Source: Cyathus striatus (lineage: Eukaryota > Basidiomycota > Agaricomycetes > Agaricales > Nidulariaceae). Taken from it: a stretch of 64,000 nucleotides of DNA. This document shows, piece after piece, positions 11,264 to 23,727 of this stretch. The position numbers were made by a program, and so were the translations under genes. The DNA lies in the NCBI GenBank assembly GCA_025738555.1, contig JAOVFP010000005.1, positions 3,968,001 through 4,032,000 of the forward strand, written 5' to 3'. The notes under the pieces were generated by a model. It saw nothing but the letters and a program-made list of their open reading frames with translations, did not search any database and was not told where the DNA came from. Position 1 is the first letter of the stretch, and each line of letters opens with the position of its first letter.

Positions 11264-11653
11264 GATGGAGGAAAAGACGAAAGAAAGGGAAGTGGGAAAC
11301 GCTGGTACCGCTGGCGGCTGTGTGCCCGCTCTCATCTGTTGGCAGTGTAAATGACAGAGCACCATTCCGGGCTTTGTTCGGTTCCATGCTGAACGCAAGT
11401 CGCAAGTCGCAACTTTGAACTTTCACTTGCTAACTTTGTAACACACGCTTCAACGCTATCATACACTCGATTACTTGAGCCCTAGTCAATAGTTGTAATT
11501 CAAAACGAATTACTTTGTAGTGGATTTAGACTCAAAGTGAATTCACTGCAAGTAGCACTATCACGTGCCTATTGCGAGTACTATGTACTACTGCCATTGC
11601 CAACCATACTAATAGTTACCAGTACTCTAACACCTATTTCTCACCTTCCCCCC
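11264..11653. promoter_or_regulatory. Divergent promoter between PQ-loop gene and LIN1
   Basis: 390 bases separate the two start codons. It holds an E-box CACGTG at 11562-11567, 87 bases before the LIN1 ATG. No other gene was seen. Confidence 0.45.
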
Positions 11654-12898
11654 ATGTCTGCGCGCTCTAGTCTCAAGAGGTCCGCGGCGTCTGGCGAGTC
11701 CTCGTCATCTTCAAAAGTACACACTTCAAAGAAAACGCGTTTCGTCGATCCCTCCGAAGATCCTGTTAAATTTGAAGAGCAAGTCGAGGAATCCCTAGAA
11801 AAGCCCTCTCGAAAGGGCAAAGTAAAAACCGAGGGCTACCAGTCGGACTCTAGTGACGATGGCGAAGGCGTTGTCTTCAGTCGAAAGAAGGACGCCGACG
11901 CCGACGATGATGATGATGACATGTTTGCAGCTGCTGAAAAGGAGGAAAAGAAGGATGACTCTTCATCAGGGAAGAACAAAGAAAAGTACATGCGCTTAGG
12001 CGATATAGAGGGCCAAGAGTTTGGGGGGAACTCAGGCTCAGAAAATGATTCTAACGAGGATGATATTGATGCAGAAGACGACGATGATGCAGAACGAAAG
12101 AAGAAGGCTGGCATGGGCTTTGAACTTTCTTCATTCAACATGCGCGAAGAAATGGAAGAGGGGAAGTTCACGGAGGATGGCACGTACGTGCGCACTTTCG
12201 ATGCACACGCAGTACATGACAAGTGGATGGAAGGCCTGAGTGAGAAAGAAATTAAGCTGGCGCGACGAAGAAAGCGGCAGCAAGAGAAACTGCAGAAGGA
12301 ACGCATGGAAGCAGAGGAGAAAGAACTACGGGAAAGCGGTGGAAAAGGTGCACTGGAAAAGCAGTTATTACCCATGCTCAAGAAAGGCGAAACTGTATTG
12401 GAGGCACTACAGCGATTAGGAAGGAAGAAGAATAAGGGAAGCAATAACAAAAGGTTTATAGTCCTCCCTTATCTTCCATTCATATCTACATTCATATACT
12501 TTCGGTCATGTAGCTCGAAAGCGAAGGTCGACACACACAATGAAATGGTCGTGGATAAAAAACACAACGTGCCGACTGACATCGAGCATATTACACATCT
12601 TGCGTCCACAATAATGTCGTTCGGTGAAACCGATATCTATTCCAAGACATACGAGGAGCTAGTGCGGGAGGTCCGTTCTTCTGGAAGTGTCGATGAATCA
12701 TGGGAGCCTCCCTCTGCCGATGTGAAATACGAATACAAGTGGGCGATGTCGGGCGCTGGGCCAGAAACATTTGGTCCGTTCAGTGAAGACGAAATCAAGG
12801 CTTGGTACAATGCCTCATATTTTGGAACTGTAGGAGAGAAGATAAAGATTCGGCCAGCTGGTGGAGAGTGGGGCGATTGGGAGGATGTTGTGCAGTAA
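11654..12898 (+). CDS. LIN1: LIN1/CD2BP2-like GYF-domain protein of the U5 snRNP
   Basis: Start ATG at 11654 (MSARSSLKRSAASGE). There is one intron of 60 bases at 12454-12513, which happens to keep the frame open but has perfect GT and TAG ends. The protein has about 395 residues. The N-terminal two thirds is highly charged with acidic runs (DADADDDDDDM, EDDDDAE), then a conserved core (GFELSSFNMREEMEEGKF and VHDKWMEGLSEKEI) typical of Lin1/CD2BP2. The C terminus is a GYF domain: YEYKWAM, then ETFGPFSEDEIKAWYNASYFG and WGDWEDV. Lin1 links the U5 snRNP protein Prp8/Dib1 network and, in yeast, chromosome segregation factors. The core and GYF domain both match, so identification is firm; only function in this species is inferred. 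Confidence 0.9.
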   Translation: MSARSSLKRSAASGESSSSSKVHTSKKTRFVDPSEDPVKFEEQVEESLEKPSRKGKVKTEGYQSDSSDDGEGVVFSRKKDADADDDDDDMFAAAEKEEKKDDSSSGKNKEKYMRLGDIEGQEFGGNSGSENDSNEDDIDAEDDDDAERKKKAGMGFELSSFNMREEMEEGKFTEDGTYVRTFDAHAVHDKWMEGLSEKEIKLARRRKRQQEKLQKERMEAEEKELRESGGKGALEKQLLPMLKKGETVLEALQRLGRKKNKGSNNKRFIVLPYLPFISTFIYFRSCSSKAKVDTHNEMVVDKKHNVPTDIEHITHLASTIMSFGETDIYSKTYEELVREVRSSGSVDESWEPPSADVKYEYKWAMSGAGPETFGPFSEDEIKAWYNASYFGTVGEKIKIRPAGGEWGDWEDVVQ

Positions 12899-13090
12899 TT
12901 GCTATTTATTGTTTCCTTTATTCATGTTATGTACCCGCTCGGACGCATCGTCATGGAATTTGTATCAGAAGTCAGGATTTATGTATGTATTATAAGTAGT
13001 TTACAGAACATATCTGTGCCCATTCTAAAAGACCAAAACGAAGTAAACAATAAGCAAGAAATGATTGCTCCAATACAGCTACAGCCTATA

Positions 13091-16000
13091 TTAATGACTT
13101 ATATATTGGAACACAAAGGACACTTCAGGTAGTCCGACTTCGGCCCGTAATAGGTCGTCGTGGTTGTTTTTCAGCTCCGAGTTTGTGAAGTGGTTCCACC
13201 TATAATAAACTTTGATTTACCTTTCTACGTTTGAGTGGTTATAGCACTTACGTGCTGGCATCACCGTATAGTAAGGCGGGCGCTTTAATAGTCTGTCTTC
13301 CATTCTTACATCTCTTGCATTTAAAGGTATCGTGTGTGTCACAGAGAGTATTCTCGTTAAATGTAAACAATTGCCGAAGCGAATCCAGAGAAAAGTGGCG
13401 TTCCGTGTCTTCTTTCTCGTCGACGACAGCAGACGACAAAGCTTGCTTATTCGCTTGCCGCTGAAATATCTTTTCTTCTATGGTTCCCGTCGAAATAAAT
13501 CGATACACGAAACCTGGAGCACGGTGCTTAGCTTTATTATTTGAACAGCTAGGAGGAACTCGAGCACGTACATTCCTTCTTCTGACCGTCACGCCACACA
13601 CGCGCCAATGCTTGTTGGTCGGCTGCAGGATTCCAATCTATTGCCGTCAACCGTTAGGAGGTTGGTGGTGTGCGGGTTTGACACCTACCTGGGTCGAATA
13701 AGATAAGGCGATTGGCGCCGATTAAGTTGATACCACAACCACCAGCCTTACTGCTAAGTAAGAAAATGAACTCCTTTCCATTGGGATCGTTAAACTGGTC
13801 CACAAGTTTCTGTCGTTTGGAAATGGTCATCGTTCCGTCTAAACGGCAGAAACCATATCTGACCATATAGGCCATGAGGTGTCTCCTGTAACAGAATACG
13901 AAGAAGTGCACTTACTTTTTGCTTCTACATAGCTTAGCAAAGAGATCGAGAGTTTGGGTATAATTGCTAATCAAGACTATCTTATCGTCAGTCTGGGTAT
14001 GAATGTGGTGAAGAAATCTACCACAATGTGTAAGTCGACAGGGTAGAGAGAATTTAAGGAACTACGAACCGTTCAAGTACGACAAATTTACCGCCCCAAT
14101 CACACCGCACAGTTTGATTGCGGTTCTTGTCTCGTCCTGTAGTATTGGCGCCACTGAAACCCTCAGGAATCAACTTTTCAGAGCCAACCAGATCGCCAGG
14201 AAGGTCAAGAAGTTCGGGATGATTACAAAGTTTCTTCAGGATATTGATAGCTTTAAGGGGTTGAGAATTCGTGCCACGAAGGAGCGATTTGATCTCGGGA
14301 GAAACAATAAAAAGTCGATACAGAGCTAGTTGAAAATCCGAGAGGCCACAGAAGACTACTTGCTCGTATTTCACAGGCACTGCATTAAAACATGAATAAT
14401 CCGAGGACAAAAAAAAACAGATTCGGAAACGTACGATATTTCGAAAGAAGGTCATTAGTTCTCCTTATAATGAATTTCATTACAAGGCCTCCAAGTTCCT
14501 TTAGTTTTTTCTCGCATTCTTCTTTAAATGCGTCACTTGCCATAGAATCCCGGCCTCTAATAATAGCATTTTCAAAATTTTTACGAAATTCATTCTTTGA
14601 CCCAAGAAAATTAGGGTTCGCAAAATTGAGGAGGGAGAAATACTCTGAAAGATCATTCTTCCATGCATTATTCGGCAACAGTATCATAACTATTGATTGT
14701 GACACTCACTTGAATCGGTGTTCCTGTGAGAATAACTCTTCGATTAACGTCCAGAGCATTGAGTGCTTGAAATGTTAGGGAGTCTGAGACGTGAACAATT
14801 AGAGTTTAGCAGTCGCTGTTTAAAGTGAATAAAACAGACCCGAGTTCTTTAGTCGGTGACCTTCATCGCATAAAAGAAGGCCAATTTTGCAGTGAGCGAG
14901 ATGTGCTGAGAGCGTTCGCAGAGTCTCGTATGACACTATCATAACTACAGCGTGTCAGCAGGTCCCGAAAGACCCATATGGACGAACTAACCTGGTTGTG
15001 TTACGTTCCTTCCGCCAGCTGCAACCCATCGCGAAACTTTCTCCAAAAGCTCCGCTTTACCTCCTTTTCCGTCAATCGCCAGTGGCGTTAGTGTATCTTT
15101 CCCGAGCCACTTCACTGAAAAACGCTGGTAAATATGTTGTCAAAGAGCTTGAGCTCAACGCACCAAGTTCATTCGCCCAGTTTTTGACTAAACTGGACGG
15201 ACATGCAATGATGCACTTTTCGATGGTTGGTTTTCCAGGGCGTGGGGATTGTTTCAGCAATGTCCACATCAGCGCAATGCATTGCAGGGTCTTTCCTAGA
15301 CCCATCTCATCTGCCATGATACACCCGTATTGATTTTGTTCCACCATTCCAGTTGCGCATCTGTACAAGAACTGTATAAAGGCCATCATCGTCAGTTATG
15401 CATACAGGAGATATTCAGACTCACTTTCACACCTTCCACCTGATGCGGTCGAAGAACTTTTGAAAGTCGTGGATCTATGACAACAGGAACCTTATCCATC
15501 TTGCCATTTTTAACCTGGCTTTCACCTAAGAGGTCTTTCAGGCTTTTGTGGGGATTGAACATCCCAGCAGTCTTCTCTTTCGCCTCCTTTGCAGCCATCT
15601 CCTTTGCTTCCTCCTTTTCTCTTTCCTTCCGTTCTTCATCCGTTTCTCTATCATCAATGGTAGGATCATATAGAACAATGGCATGGTCTTCCATAGGGTC
15701 ATGTAAAGGACGTGGAATAATCTTTGCCTGTGGTCGAACACCCAGAGAAGTATTTGACGGAATAAGTGATACAACGGTTCCGTCCTTGGTTTTCATAGAA
15801 GGCATCGAGAACTTCCGTAATTCGTCGAAAGGCTTAGGTTTATAAACAGGAAACTTCGCGATAGCAGCCAGAAGCTCTTCTTCGTTGTTGTAGTTAGCAT
15901 CCTTGTCAATCTTCTTCTTTCGTGCATTTTCATCATCTGAGTCGGATTCCTGCTGCTGGCCTTTATAAGAGACGCGCTTCCTCTTTCTCGTGGGCTGGAC

Positions 16001-16114
16001 CCGTTCAACAGCAGCAGCGAATGTCGGAACTTTGAACGGCTTGTTTATCCTCGAACTTTCTTGGAGCCTGTCAACGATCTTTCCATCTGAAGTTGTGGGA
16101 GTTCGTTTCAGCAT
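13091..16114 (-). CDS. RAD54: RAD54 DNA translocase of homologous recombination
   Basis: Start ATG at 16114 ([12 protein letters not shown]). The many-exon gene ends at 13091 after a last intron with donor GTAAGT and acceptor TTATAG; the final exon ends [10 protein letters not shown], the VSFVF tail being characteristic of Rad54. The basic and acidic N-terminal region (residues 1-220) precedes [14 protein letters not shown]2 helicase motifs follow in order: motif [38 protein letters not shown], then IV-VI in [29 protein letters not shown] and [17 protein letters not shown]. Rad54 remodels chromatin and DNA for Rad51 strand invasion and removes Rad51 afterward. The VSFVF end and RVWRDGQ argue for Rad54 over its relative Rdh54. 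A MluI-type box lies 130 bases upstream of the start. Confidence 0.93.
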
Positions 16115-16514
16115 TGATATATTGATATCTCGTTTCTAGAATAGGCGTAGAGGATGAAGGTCAGTTAATGAAGCAGGTCAACAGAGTTCAACTCGGTTAG
16201 GTACTCGTGACACTGTTAATATTAAGTCAGACTCATTTGACCGTGACTGACGCGTATCACGTGAACATGTCACGTTCCTCTATGTCACGACCTGTCACGA
16301 CTACTGTGCAGTGTCGGCCCGAGGTGTCCCTACATATTTTGCATTGTAAGTAAGCTTACATCAAGTATACTTATACTTGCTTCGACGTGGTAAATCATAG
16401 AGTATATGCAGGTACATAATATTTACAGGTGAATATGAGGTAGTTTAATCTTTGAGAACTTTGGAATTGATAGCGCAACGAGAGCGTACATAAGAAATTA
16501 ACTACATGCTATAG
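16115..16514. promoter_or_regulatory. RAD54 upstream region with MluI box and E-box
   Basis: Holds TGACTGACGCGT at 16244-16255, whose ACGCGT core is the MCB cell-cycle box, and CACGTG at 16258-16263. The remainder is AT-rich 3' flank of the chromodomain gene. Confidence 0.45.
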
Positions 16515-18948
16515 CTACTTATCGTAATGCACGAAACTTCCTTCCTTTCCATCAGGGTAGCTTTCTACTTCTTGTAACTTGGGTTTGTTTTCGAGATCGG
16601 CAATGTAATGTATCCAACGAGTATTATCTGCTTTAATAGCTAGATCAGCATATAGTGAATAGTTATCCACTTCAACTCGTGTAACAAGGATGTGCCCCTG
16701 AGAGGATATTACCAGCTGGGAAGGTATATTTAGTCTCATAGTATTTGTTTCGCTTATAGGAGAGCAGAATGCTAGAAGATAGGTTCCAACAAGAGCAACA
16801 AACTGTAATGCAAAACATAATTATGATGTGAGCCTCACATTTATTAGTACGAGCACATACCAGTTCGTCCTTGTCGAGTCGGGATAGAAGTCGCTGAAAA
16901 TGCTGTTTATTCTCCTCAGAAGCACTTTTATTGATCATAATCTTTCCAGATGGACCAACAGTTCTCAGCGTTGATATAAGAGAATGTGCATCATCTGGCT
17001 TGTAGAATTTTCCGGGAGGCCCGTTTGATCCAACTAACCGCTGTAGTTCGGAAGCAAATCCAGAGGTGGGTGATGCATCCGTCAGCACCACAGGGAAGGA
17101 AACAGAGGTATCTAGAACAAGCAATAATGGGTATCCTTCGCTGTTACCATTGATAAGAGTGAATACAATCATTGCTAATGATAATGAAACTGACCTGTTC
17201 TGAGCGACTGATGATTCGACCACTTGCGATGATTTTGACTGATGTTCAAAGCCTCTAAACTTATCGTTAGACTCGACCAACAAAACAATCTTTAAGCATA
17301 CAGTGATCCAAATATCGTCATCGTTTTCAGTGAGCGACTAATAGGCATTGCTGGGGAGGATGGACCTGAAGGGAAAAGTTGACTGTTGTATAGACTAGGC
17401 GTGGGGCATCGGTGACGGGTATACAGGGAAATAATGTTGGACATACCTGGAAGCGACATTGGAAGCGCTGGCTATATTAGCTGGCATGCTGGGAAGCGCA
17501 GTACGATCAGTGGCCATTCCGCCTTCTTCGAAGTCGGACAAATCATCTGCAGCCTTTTCATTCAAGCCGGCTAGACTAAGAAGCTCTTCCCCAGTTACAG
17601 GAACATGCAAGGCCGGTGAGTTGGTGTCATCCATAGTTTCAATGGTATTTTTACAAATATCAGCACTATTTTGTATTGTGCCATCCTTTCGTGAAAGGGC
17701 GTCAACCACGTATTTCCCCTTCACCGATCTTAAAATGCCCTTTTCAGCTGTAAGCAATGAGCTCCTTGATTTTTTCAAAGCCTGACTACGTGAAGGTGAA
17801 CCGAGTTTCTTCGAGTTGGTATGATGGTGCTGAGAAGTTGGCTCAGCTGGATTGCTCCGGGAGATAGACTCTAGCGAACCTCTATCTTCTCCCAACGACC
17901 TGACCAGAGGAACGGCAGCCCTCATTCGATGGTAGGGAATCTTTGAGGTAGTCGGCGAAGCCATTGAGGCCGATGCAGGAGAATTAGATATAGAATGCGG
18001 GGTCGGCACTACTGGTGTGTCTTCATCGGAGTCCGGAATAACTTCAGGAGACGGTGTTCTAATCGTTCTACGTCGTTTGGGCCATGGCTGAGAAGAATGT
18101 GGTTCCGAGGAGAGGACGTTATATTCAGAATGTGCGGTCTTCGCTGTTGCCAGTAGCTTCGTGGTCTGCGGTACAGAGTTGCCTTCGGTTATTCGAGAAA
18201 TTAGTTGCTGTTCTCGTAGCCGCTTCACTGGGGGTTGGTGTACATCCAAGGCTGGGGATAGATTTTTGCGTTTCTGATTTGACCCAGAAACTTTAAGATC
18301 CGACTCTTGGGTGCCACGCCTTGCAGCACGAGAAGTTGAAGGTGTTCCGGGTAGATGTGCTGCAGAATTACCCGTTTCAGCGGATTTTCTTCTTTGTTTC
18401 CTACCTAAGCAGAACATTACTGACAGTAACACAATCCGTATTTCAACAGGACTTACGAGGAGGCCCCAGTGGTAAAAATTCTTCTCCTGCCTTGAATACG
18501 CTAACATCGCGGTAGTCCCTTCCCTCGGTATTTGCACGTTCCCAAAATCGCTCTATAATATCCTCCGAGCCACTGAACGATTCCTGTGGCTCCCATCTGT
18601 ATGCAAGTACACTTTCAGTAAGATGATACAACGATAATGTTATAGGATGCGCACGTATCCTGGTTCGGGTTGTAACCTTTCCACTGCGTTACAGTTGTAA
18701 TTATGAATGGCTGGGTACAATTTCAAAACAAGCTTACTCTGACACGGTATCTCTGAATGAATGTTAGAGTGAGTCATAAAGAAAAGAAGAAAAAAAGCTT
18801 ACCCATTGCGCCGTAGGCTTCTTTCCCCGTTTTCTTTCCAGTCGAGCAGCAACAATAGATTCTGGGAATTATTTTAGAATTATTAGCTCTGATATACAAA
18901 AGGAAATATACACATACCAACTTCATATTCCTCGTCTTCCTTTGTCAT
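16515..18948 (-). CDS. Chromodomain protein with unknown conserved C-terminal region
   Basis: Start ATG at 18948 (MTKEDEEYEV). The first four short exons build a chromodomain: YEVESIVAARLERKRG, then RYRVKWKGY-type strand, then DTWEPQESFSGSEDIIERFWE. The aromatic-cage positions Y at the start and W in DTWEP are present, so binding to methylated lysine on histone H3 is likely. The middle (about residues 100-430) is disordered, Ser/Pro rich, with a nuclear-localisation-like PWPKRRR. The last part (17280-16515) is ordered, with SGFASELQRLVGSNGP, KPDDAHSLISTLRTVGPSGKI and ENKQHFQRLLSRLDKDEL; I do not recognise that fold and it is not an obvious chromoshadow domain. Splice sites around 17200-17110 are unresolved because the frame is open across a possible GTCAGT donor. 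It lies between RAD54 and the Crb2-like gene on the same strand. Confidence 0.78.
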
Positions 18949-19333
18949 TCTTGAGTGTTGTTTTATGCAAATGCGCAACAATGAGAGACTTCGTATCGGT
19001 GCTCACTGCTGACTGGGGGGAAGGCGCGTTACACGGTTACAGACCTGAGACCGTGGTTTCAGTTAAGTACATACGTAGTTGCACGTGCCTATTCATGCAC
19101 ATGTAACGTTAGGTCACCTTACAGCTGTACCTGTCAATATTAGATAATTCAAATAGCTTGCGAATAGCACAGAAATTGACACTGGCAGTGTACTTAATAA
19201 CAAATTTATATATACTTTGTAACTTTAAATCCTATATACATTCTGTAAATTAAATATAGCTTACATTGCAAGAGAACTAAAACGTTATGACGGCTGTTCT
19301 GACTTCTCACTTCTACCTGACTTACGAATATCC
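18949..19333. promoter_or_regulatory. Upstream region of the chromodomain gene
   Basis: 385 bases with an E-box CACGTG at 19082-19087 (135 bases upstream of the start) and an AT-rich 3' flank of the Crb2-like gene. No gene was seen. Confidence 0.4.
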
Positions 19334-22300
19334 TTAAGCCTCCTGGGAATTCTCCAGATCAACATAACACCATTGCGGCCGGCTGAGGAATCTGGAGGCA
19401 ACGAGACAATCTTTTACCCATGTCCAATGAACAGTAGTATGTGACGGTAGTTCTTGGGTATAGCGATCTGCATCCCTAATAACTATCAAGTCGTAGTCTG
19501 CGGGGTTAGCACTAGCGTATTTCAAATGGGATACCGCTTCAACTCGACTGGCACCCATAGCCAGGATAATCCTTGCCAATGCATTGTGCGCTTCTTGAGC
19601 TTTCTCCTCGACACCCGGAAGCTGATAATAATTGAAATCAAGAACAAGTAAATGAAAGCGGAAAAAACCTACACATTTTCCTTTGGGCATTGGAACCATG
19701 TCGGCACCAAGAACAAGTATGGACATTTTCGAAAAGAGTTTGCAAGGAACGGAGTTTGACATGATATCCTTGAGATAATGGATGCTGTTCCCCCAGTCAA
19801 CATCTACTTGTTGGGATGGTCTACCATTTAAGGCCGCAGAATATCCTTGCGGAAGTGTGTAAGTAAGCCATTCTCTATCCTCCTATTAATTAATGAACGG
19901 TAAGTAAATTGAAGTACCGTCAAAATATATACGTACCCCTTTACCAATACAATCATCTACCCAAGATCTCGATAAACAGGGAATGCCCAGAGCAAGTGCT
20001 ATCAAAAATTTAGGTTTCTGGTTGGCATCGTCTGCAATCAAGAAGAGACGTTCAATGTTCTTGTCACCAATCCACTTAACGTCCTTTTTCTCAATGACCC
20101 ATTGATTATTGTTGTACGCATGTTTTCCTTCCATGTTGATAACGGAAGAAAAATCATCGACAACAATACCGCCAGCGGACCTAATCGAATTGATGATATT
20201 TACTTTGTCGGACCCCCAATTATCGTTGGTTATACTTAGTGTTACAACAAGTCCCGTTTTCGCCAGTACCTTCTTACTATTGACTGGCATCCGCTTCGCA
20301 GGTTTGGGTATGGTGTTAGCGACTAATAACCTTGATGGAGTGGGACTGGTTGTGAGTTTCACGGGTCCTGACATGGTCATAACGTTGTTCATCAACAAAA
20401 TTCTATCTTTCCATTCGCATTCGATGGTCTTGCCAGATATTCGAATAAGCGAAAGTTCGCGAGTTACAATCTCATCGTCGTTCCTTATCTTCACATATCT
20501 ATCTTCCAAGCCAACGACTTTATAAGGTCGAGAAGAACCACCGGTTAGGACTTCATCGCCAATGCGCAAGGAGAAGGAACGCATTTGGGTAATAGGGACT
20601 ACAGAGGTAGTATCGTCGTCGAAGTAAAGCTTGAATTGATCTTCTTTTACATACGAGTGAACTTTGGCAGCATAAAAATGACCATCGCCCATCCATACGG
20701 CGAACACCCGCGTTCCCTCCCTGACATCCTCTTCGTCTGCTACAGTAGCTGTTACTGATCGCAAGCGTTTAGATTGGCGAACCACAGGTGTATTAGATGT
20801 CTTCTTGGTTTTAGACCTGCGAGCACTGGCTCTTGTAGCAACTGGCAAGTCAGCCTGAATACCACGCTTGCGCTTGCGAGATGATGGCCCTGGCTTAAAA
20901 TCATCGATATCCATGTTATCCGAGTGTGCAGGCTCCGTTGCTACATCTCCCGTATGTCCGTCCACTTCGGGCATTTCATTATAGGCATCGATGGTGGTAA
21001 GCTTTTGACCTCTAGTTACCCGTGATTCACAAGTGGTCTTCAACAAATCTTGCTCGGGTAATGAAGTGGGGACTTCCATATCTTCTGCCCAAAGAATTCC
21101 ATTGACGGGATTGCGATTTGATGTCACGTTCGATTGCTTTCCCTTGCCTTTCGCCTTGTCATTGCTAGTCTTGGCAGGGGCTGCATTCGAAGACTATTCA
21201 AATACGTTAGTGGTGATTATAGGAATAAGCGTGAGCTCACATTCTTAGCGCGAGTAATTCGCCCGGCCGCTGTTGGGACTTTGCCTTTACCTTTCGCATC
21301 TTTGGCCAGAGTTGCTTTAGGCGGCTTTCTCTTCGTGGCCATTTTGGTGGCAAGTGGAATATCCTCTTCTTCGTCTTCGTCTTTCTCGTCTTTCTCCTCC
21401 TCCTCCTCCTCCTTGCGCTGGGCGATCATGGGGATGTTCAGTTCCTCCATCTTCCTCATCCGTCTCTTCGTACGTTTCCTTCTCTGTAACTGATTCTGGT
21501 ACAATATCCATAGCATCGTCTACTTTCTCATTTCGATGGGTACCCGTGTGAAGTTTCGAGTCTACCTGTCTTGAATCTGTCTTTTCACTACAAACTTCTT
21601 CTGGGGATGATCCACGCAAGGGCTCCGAGTCGGGGATCACCTCCATGCGGTCCTGAATAATGCTGCCAGGCTTCTTGATTGAACGTCGATTAGCACTAGA
21701 TTGTGCAAGAGGGAGTGGACTATGAGAGCGAGATACTGGAGTAACCATACGTCGGCGACTTTCCTGACGGTTCCCTAACAGAGAATCAGGAGAACGATGT
21801 ACAGCTGAAGTATTCGATAAATGATTACTTGGGGGAGAAACGCGTCGACGCGGGACACCTTCTCCTGGGCTGCAAAGCTGCGTCTCTTCCTTGTCAGTGT
21901 CGTTGGAAACGCTGAAATGTTGGTGAGATTGCCCCGCTGCCGAAGCATCATCCGTAGGTTGCATTTTCGCCGAACCCTCCTGTAGGCTGCGAGATTTGGA
22001 TTTGGCGGATGTGGGACGATGTAGTGTTGGGTGCTCTTGTTGCCGGACAGAAGACATTGCATACTGTTGATATCGCAGACGTTTACGTTCGGTTAGTGTA
22101 CTAAATAATGGGCGGGGGTCGGTGCTGAGACTAGTAGAAGCAACAGTCTGAGGAGCGTGCTGGGCAACAGCATTATCTTCTCGCATTGGCAATGATGATT
22201 CCGTAACAACTTGCTCCCGTCGCCCATTATGCTCTTCCTGACGACGAACGGAAGGCGTTGCATATGGTTTGCCTTCAGACAGCATGCTAAACAATGAGCG

Positions 22301-23727
22301 GGGATCGGTGGTGCGACTTGTAGAAGCAGCAGTAACAGCAGCTTGCTGAGTAATGACATTGTCTTCTGGTATTGATCTCGTTACAGTATACTCTTGTAGC
22401 CCTTGGCGCGCGTTATGAACGTTAGATGCTTCACTTTCGACATCATGAGCCTGTTGAAACTGTTGATATCGTTGACGTTTGGCATCGGGTAGCGAGTCGA
22501 GTAGTGAGCGGGGGGCAGTGGTGCGAACCGTAGGGGCAGCGGGCAGGGGAGCTTGCTGAGCTTCCTCGATCTCTTCTTCCTCGTTCAAATTACGTATGGA
22601 CAAGTCTTCGTCTGGCTGGGTCGCCGGCTGAGTGGGTTCCAATTGTGGAGAAGGAATGGGAGCATCGAGAAGTCTGTTAATACTGCTTGAGCTGCTGCTA
22701 ACATAGCCATCGTTTCCGTCATCCGAAGGCTCAGGTATGAATGACTGGCGTCCAAAGAACTCGGGGTCCTGCGACGGGTTCAAAGGTTGGGTCTCAATGT
22801 AGTGATGTGAAAGCGACTGTGATTGAGACTGGGAGCTGTTGGACGGCGTGGATTCCACCAACACAATGCCTTGCGAGCTGGAACGGGGGATATTATTGCG
22901 GCCTCGCTTCGAATAAGCAGGCATAGCTTTATCGGCGGTGGCGTCAAGTACGCGTCCAAGCTCCGAGATGGGTATGTGAAACTGCGGGACAGAGGCTATG
23001 AATTCCGCTCGGCGGTCAGGAGAAAAGTCACGCGCAAAAGAATCGACTGAAGACTCTCTGGATTTTGGACGTGGTCGTTGCTTGTATCGATTAATGGTCG
23101 GTGGATCGCGGAAGAGAGGTGTATTTTTATTTTCTGTGCGTTCTGGTTTAGATGGAGAATGGAGCGCAGAGGTGGAAGACTTTTTCATAACGTTGCGAGA
23201 CTATATAAGCATGTCAATGACACATCTGAGAGGTGTTCATTGTTATAGGCTCACTGTGGTTTTTGAAAGGGAGTGGCTCTCACTATCAGCATTCGCAGCC
23301 TTTGAAGACACGGAAAAAGACGCGCGAAGAGGGCTTGCCGATAGCTGTGCCTTGGTGGTATCTTTGTCAGTGGAGTAGGTATCGATGTTCTCTTTCTGGG
23401 ATCCTTCGCCAATGACTATATGGTGGGTGACTTTGTCTAGGTGGGCACTATTAAAGGGATGGACGGGGGATTGAGACTGGGTATCTGCCAGGCCGTGGAA
23501 GTGGTAGTTCGGAAAAGATGCAGAGTTCTGTGGAGAGCCAGAGGAGTCGTTTGTGACAGCAAGGTTTGAACTGAATGAAGCGGGGCGGGGATCGTAATTT
23601 GAGACATTCTCAGGGTCCAGCAAATGGTCGATAAGCTGTGTTGCTTGTGAATCGGCGACTTGGCTTTAGAGCGTATATTCAACTTGAAAAGGTTATATCT
23701 AAGTGGGGCTGCGTACCTCTTCATCAT
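19334..23727 (-). CDS. Crb2/RAD9/53BP1-like DNA damage checkpoint mediator
   Basis: A protein of about 1,300 residues. The start is placed at tandem ATGs (23727/23724) because MMK plus an AG before the intron joins in phase with QVADSQATQLIDHLLDPENV; the ATG at 23740 is out of phase. The N-terminal 800 residues are disordered and rich in SQ/TQ pairs (SQSQSQSLSHHYIETQ, LEPTQPATQPDED), the usual ATM/ATR target cluster. A Tudor-like segment follows (VFAVWMGDGHFYAAKVHS, YFDDDTTSVVPITQMR, GDEVLTGG). Two BRCT domains end the protein: the first around KTGLVVTLSI to SWVDDCI, the second around LFSKMSILVLG to HTTVHWTWVKDCLVASRF. This order is that of Crb2, Rad9 and 53BP1, which bind methylated histone H4 and phosphorylated partners and activate checkpoint kinases. 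A frame change near a GAG-repeat tract is best explained by an intron at 21418-21490. Confidence 0.85.

Noticed and set aside
11836..12450. Long Ser/Phe-rich open frame on the minus strand
   Set aside because: It is the antisense of the acidic coding tract of LIN1.
21354..21551. Pro-rich frame on the plus strand
   Set aside because: Antisense shadow of the GAG-repeat tract in the Crb2-like gene.
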